Assembly (NCBI GenBank): GCA_030686995.1 | Contig: CM060686.1 | Location: 71,590,819-71,654,818 of the forward strand | Source: Artemisia argyi | Lineage: Eukaryota; Streptophyta; Magnoliopsida; Asterales; Asteraceae | Length of the DNA stretch: 64,000 nt | Direction: 5' to 3' | Shown: positions 59,108 through 64,000 of the stretch, one piece after another | Layout of the letters: each line of letters begins with the position of its first letter | Position numbering within the stretch: the stretch's first letter is position 1 | Notes under the pieces: generated by a model | Database searches by the model: none | The model's input: the letters and a program-made list of their open reading frames with translations, nothing else | What the model was told of the DNA's origin: nothing | Program-made: the position numbers and the translations under genes

Positions 59108-59696
59108 TAGTGCTGTAAACGAACCGGACGAATACAAACGAAGCCTTGTTCATGTTCGTTCATTTAATTTTAACCGGGCAAATAAATGAACACGAACGTT
59201 TAAACAGTCGAATTTTCTTGTTCATATTCGTTTATTAAGAAAATAAGTTGTTCATGTTCGTTCATTAAGGCACTAAGATACTAAATGAACGCTAAACTGA
59301 CATAAACAATCAAACATAAATGAATATAGACAAATAAACCAAAACTTTATTAAGTTATGCATTAAATAATTTTTTAAAATTATACAATTAAAAGATATGA
59401 TATACGAACATAAATAAATAATTGAACATAAAGACGCTAATTTTAAAATTATAAAATTAAAAGATATGATATATGAATATAAATAAATAATTGAGCAAAC
59501 GTTAATGAACGCATAATCGGACGTTTACGAACATAAATAAATGGACGTGACTTTTGTTCATGTTCGTTCATTTAAGTAAGCGATCGTAAAATATTGTTTA
59601 TGTTCGTTAATTTAATAAATAAACGAACATAAATGAACTTTTTTATCGAATGGTTAATGAAATATTGACTCAACGTTCAGTTCATTTACAGCCTTA
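59108..59696. mobile_element. Eroded hAT-like MITE (589 bp)
   Basis: Left end TAGTGCTGTAAACGAACCGG is mirrored by GTTCATTTACAGCCTTA, matching the common plant hAT terminus GGCTGTAAA-GAAC. The interior is filled with GTTCGTTCAT/ATGAACGAAC words on both strands. No intact 8-bp duplication. Confidence 0.65.
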
Positions 59697-59890
59697 TATT
59701 TTAACTGAACGTTCAGTTCAGTTCATCACGAAATGTTTACCACATGTACACACATCACAAAATCGAAAGCAAGTAGTGAAAATAAAAATTCTATCCGTAC
59801 TATGTAAAATTTTGGTAAAATCGAAAGATAGCGGCAAGTGAAGAACCAGTGGTTTAAAACCACCAACAAACCAAAACAAACACCTCCGCC

Positions 59891-61664
59891 ATGACAATGG
59901 CTACGACGAGCCTGAAACTCACCTTATCCTCCAAACCACCACAGCACAACCACCACAGCTACCTTCCACTTCATTTCTCCAACACAACATTTCACACTCT
60001 ACAATCCTTCAATCCATCCAAACTTAACTTAAAAAATACAACTCGCCGGCGAAGATATCGAGTTTTTAGTAAGGCTGTTGATGTTCAAGACGCCGAAGCG
60101 ACCGCTCTTGCCGGCCGTGATCGTTTATTGAAGGTATATTCTCAATTACACAACTTCCGTTAATTAAGGTGTTCTGTTAGTATAGTAGGTTATGCATTGA
60201 TTAAGCTTAGTATTGGTATGAAGTGTATGAACTGTAATATCGCGTTAAGCTCCGATAATTAGACTTAATATTTAATACATTAGGCTTTGTTTTGAAATGG
60301 CGTAGTTTTATAAGATATTCATGAGCATTAAGCTCTGTTAAACGAGTTCCGTTTTAATTTATAAACTTAATTTTTATATAAACTGTAAACATTTTTTAGG
60401 ATGTGGATGTGCATGTAGTTCCGTACAGTTCGGTAAGTTAGGTTTTAAGTCCAGTTAATGTATCAACTGTTAATCAACTGTGTTCAGTTAGTGCGGTAGC
60501 TTAGGATTTAACTTCTGTTTTGATATGAACTGTAGTTGTTTTTCAAGATATTAATGTGCGTTTAGTTCCGTTAATACAACTATACAAGTTATGTTAAATA
60601 AGTGTTTGGTAGGTTAGGCTTTAGGTTCATTCTGATGTGAAATGCAGATATTGTTTGATGATATTACCGTGCATGAAGTTTGTGTTGAATAGTGACATGA
60701 TATGTAGTTTGACCTTTTAAGAGGTTTATTTTTATTTATTTATTTATTTTATTTTATTTTATTTTATTTAACCATGGTTTCTGACCTTTTGGCGGACTAA
60801 TCCACAGGATTTGAGAGGTTTGATTGACTTATTTTATCTTCAAATGTGGTGAATTTGGGGGGATATTGTAGTAGATGGCATTAGGTTTGACCTGAAAAAT
60901 GAAGATGCATATTTTTAGAGAATGGAGTGGTTTATTGTTAATCAGAGTGTTGTGGCATATTTCTGTCTTGAAGTTATAAAACCGATGATAAACACAGAAT
61001 ATTCAGGTGTTAACTTTGTAACGGTATTTAAAAATTGAATTTGAATGGTACCCATTTGTTTGAATGGTACCCATTTGATCTCATCGGTCAACGTGTGATA
61101 CTATCTCTCATTGGAACTGATTCTTTGGCACTTGTGGTTTCATAGTGAAACATACCTTTATCTGAATATGTTGATTAATATAAGTGTTGTCTTGGTTATC
61201 ATGTTAATTGAAGCTTCTATGCCCCATGTTTGGTGCTTATCGTTCTCGGTTATGCCAATGAAAACCATACAAATGTTTATATGTTTTGTTTTGAGTCACA
61301 ATCTCACAGGCATTCTTAAGTTTGATAAGACATGAAGGAAATATAAGCACTTTTTTGTACCTATATGAGTAGAACTATTTTACTGGTTAACTTATGGAAG
61401 GCTAAGGTTTAATTATCTGCTATTGTGAACATATGATTTTGAAATTGCAGGTGCCGATAGAAAGAATTAGGAATTTTTCTATCATTGCACATATTGATCA
61501 TGGAAAATCGACATTAGCAGATAAGTTGCTGCAAGTGACGGGTACTGTGCAATCACGTGAAATGAAGGAGCAGTTTTTGGATAACATGGATCTTGAGAGG
61601 GAAAGAGGAATCACTATTAAATTGCAGGTGCCTTTTTTCAAGCCTAACCCGTGTAGTTTAATTG

Positions 61665-61695
<31 letters not shown>

Positions 61696-64000
61696 GTTAA
61701 AAAGGAAGTGAAAAGGAATAAGGTTTTAGAAGGTTCCATCTCATTTTTCTGATATAGGACATGCCACTTGGTTTGTAATTGTTCTGAACTCTTTGAGTCT
61801 ACTATTCAAGATGTCTTCTTAGCTGATGTATGTACATGTTAGGTCATTGTGATACAGCCATGTTTATTTTTCCGTCATAGTTTATGTAAGTCCAAACCAT
61901 CTCTAAGGTGGTCTAGTGGTAAGGTGTCCCTAAAGTCTCAAAAGAGACCAGGGTTCAAACCTCACTGGATGAATATCTTGGGATGGCCAGGGAAAAGTTT
62001 GGAAACGGGCATGGGAATTCCGGTTATGCCATGTTCAACAGAGCCAAAATGGCTCAACTTCCCCGAATCCCCAGGTAACCTAAACAGGGATCCTTCTACC
62101 GTCTGACACGTAAATTATGCAAGTTCAAACTTAGCTGAACTAAATAACATGGAACTGGAATAGCTTTCTAAGTTGCTTATTAGCCTGTGATAAGAGAAAA
62201 TAAATTCCTTAAAGCTAAAAATTCCACAACTGTATCTTATAATTAGATGTGGTTTGATAAATACCGGGGTCACTGTGAAGGTTATAGTTTAAGAGAGGGA
62301 ATCTTTTGGTAAACATTATCATACCTCAAATCAGTTTTTATCAATTCTTCTCATAATCAAGACATACTGAAATTTTGATAGGTGAAAGAGAAGCAGAAAC
62401 ACGATTTTGGATACTAATTATTCTACAGGGCTACTTTCTCATTCCTGTATTTCCTGCTAAATATTTAGTGCTGACATTGTTTTCAGGCTGCTAGAATGCG
62501 TTTTGCGTTTGAAGGCCAGCCTTATTGTCTTAATCTTATCGATACTCCAGGGCATGTCGATTTCTCCTATGAGGTATGAAAACATTTTACTTACTGGAAT
62601 TTGATTATTTCCATTCTATTTATCGAATTTCAATTTGTTTAGGAAATATTTAGCAATTGTCATCATTTTGTACTCTTATTATATGATTGTTGACAAGTGG
62701 TCTGTCTGCCTTTTATGATTGCAGGTTTCTCGATCTCTTGCTGCATGTGAGGGTGCTCTCCTTGTTGTAGATGCCTCACAGGTACATCTTATACATTGTA
62801 ATAAAGTTGGATTAGTTTAGCTTACTCAGTTTTGTTTATTATTGCATATGTTAATTGTACTGGTTCGTTCTTTTATGTGCCATTTAAAGCTTTGTTTAAG
62901 GAGCTTTTAGTTTTAGTTTTTAGTTTAAAGTTTAAACAATGATATTTTCTGTACTTCTTCCATTGGTGGCAGTTTGATTTTATCATGAGCTCAAACCTTC
63001 TATTGTAGGGCGTTGAAGCTCAGACGCTGGCTAATGTTTATTTGGCCTTGGAGAACAACCTTGAAGTGATTCCTGTAAGCTTATCAGAACCTTTTTTTTC
63101 TTTTTTCTTTTCATCGTATCAATATTGCATTAAGGTGTCATAGCAGTGCAACATGTACGTTCTAGAATCAAGATCAATCCTGAAGCACTAGAATCAATAT
63201 TTATAAGAATGCAATCAAATTGAGGGGAAAATCCTTGTCATAACTCATCTGATACACATCATGGGAGAATAAAGAAGACAATATAATCAAATGTAATAAT
63301 ATTAAAATCTAGTCTAATTTATGAATGGTTGTTTTTAACAGTCTTTCAATGCCAATATCCACCAAATTATTTTTGACATCTCTGTTACTGCCGTGCAGGT
63401 GTTGAATAAAATAGATCTTCCAGGTGCCGAACCAAGCCGTGTTATCCAAGAGATAGAAGAGGTTAGTTTAAAGGAGGCTATTTTTAACTGCCTTTTAATG
63501 CTGATATTCACTAATTATGTTTTGTTTTTGAAGTTGATGTGATTTTACTCTAGGGTACATCCCCAACAGTTATTTTTGTTCCGATATAATATGTTGTCTT
63601 TTTAATCAAGACTTGATAAACATTTGCATAATGGTGCATATTTTCTCCACAAGTTTTCAACCTTTATAAAAAGAATTTGGATGAATTCCTTAAGAAGGTT
63701 TATCTGGCGCCGTTACAAAGTTAATTAGGTTCGTTGTTTCAATTAATAGCAGTTTTTGTGAAGGGGTGGCAAGAGAAAGACCAAAGGAAAGGTCCTAAAT
63801 TTTTGATATTAGTTTGATGGATGATATTTAGATTAAAGAAAACAAAATCAAAGGCTAACTGCATTTTATAATTTTCACCCAATAATCTTGGTATGCATGG
63901 TTGTGATATTCCTGTGTTGCTCCAGTTTCATATATATCATGCTTTTAGACTTCACCTCCATTAAGCTGTTTGTGTTGTGCCCATTCATTGGAGTTTTTTA
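59891..64000 (+). CDS. LEPA: Chloroplast translation factor LepA/EF4 (GUF1 homolog), 5' part
   Basis: Six exons with GT-AG borders, all phase 0: 59891-60133, 61451-61627, 62487-62573, 62725-62781, 63009-63074, 63399-63461 (231 codons). The gene continues past the window, intron 6 filling the end. Exon 1 encodes a Ser/Thr/Arg-rich, acid-poor N terminus of about 55 residues, a plausible chloroplast transit peptide. GTPase motifs: AHIDHGKST (G1), [10 protein letters not shown] (G2), [11 protein letters not shown] (G3), [10 protein letters not shown] (G4). [26 protein letters not shown] and [15 protein letters not shown] match the LepA family. LepA is a ribosome-binding GTPase related to EF-G that helps back-translocation or ribosome assembly under stress; the plant form acts in chloroplast translation. 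The start ATG 59891 is the first in frame after the leader, with a second ATG two codons later. No disruption seen. Confidence 0.95.
60725..60770. repeat. (TTTA)n/(TTTTA)n microsatellite in LepA intron 1
   Basis: Tetra- then pentanucleotide T-rich repeats. The rest of this 1.3-kb intron shows no gene. Confidence 0.85.
61670..61695. repeat. Poly-T tract in LepA intron 2
   Basis: About 26 T bases shortly after the exon 2 donor. Confidence 0.9.
61907..62106 (+). mobile_element. tRNA-derived SINE in LepA intron 2
   Basis: A box GGTGGTCTAGTGGTAAGG (61907-61924) and B box GGGTTCAAACCTC (61951-61963) at Pol III spacing, followed by a non-tRNA body ending near CCGTCTGAC (62106). Same orientation as the gene. 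Exact ends and target duplication were not resolved. Confidence 0.7.

Overview
This is nuclear DNA from a flowering plant, probably a eudicot (the repeat style hints at Asteraceae, but that is only an impression). The evidence is AT-rich intergenic sequence, GT-AG introns, three recognisable plant nuclear genes, and dense nested transposons that fill about two thirds of the window. Nothing prokaryotic, organellar or viral is seen.

Host genes. (1) A mid-SUN nuclear-envelope/ER protein (SUN3/4/5 type) on + at 7911-11016, in four coding exons, 570 residues by my splicing. (2) The splicing factor PHF5A (SF3b14b) on +, a single 110-residue coding exon at 39611-39943, probably behind a 4.4-kb 5' UTR intron that starts near 35212. 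(3) The 5' part of chloroplast LepA/EF4 (GUF1 homolog) on +, six exons from 59891, running off the right edge. A small frameshifted C2H2 zinc-finger gene (45529-45851) lies inside a Helitron.

Repeats, left to right. A PIF/Harbinger transposase pseudogene opens the window. Then come a tRNA-derived SINE and a series of MITEs: a 639-bp hAT element with a perfect 8-bp target duplication, and a foldback element whose loop is an array of CACATGTG palindromes. A Tourist-like MITE follows the SUN gene. A non-autonomous Mutator-like element (12711-18232, 9-bp target duplication) carries a 3-kb solo LTR (5-bp duplication GTAAA). Next is a minus-strand chromovirus (about 18703-34873) split by a young Tat-lineage Ty3/Gypsy element (20104-30523; 489-bp LTRs, nine differences by hand count; duplication AGTGG). 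The Tat element has a second RNase H and a long antisense accessory ORF. The chromovirus also holds an in-frame 621-bp tandem duplication in pol and a scrambled left end.

Right third. A composite Helitron (41884-56679) has two 5' ends and two 3' ends in tandem around 1.2 kb of sequence with the zinc-finger gene. Its second half holds a Reina-like chromovirus (46692-56616; duplication ATGAT). That element's left LTR is interrupted by a 4.9-kb solo LTR (46934-51802; duplication GTTTG) of the same family as the one at 13668. A Mutator-type MITE, an LTR-like remnant with TGACGGCGTCA repeats and a hAT-like MITE separate this block from LepA, whose second intron carries a SINE.

The host genes have no functional link visible here. 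All retroelement polyproteins are broken by stops and frameshifts, many stops being explained by C-to-T or G-to-A change. Boundaries given with target duplications are read directly; clade names and MITE superfamilies without duplications are inference.
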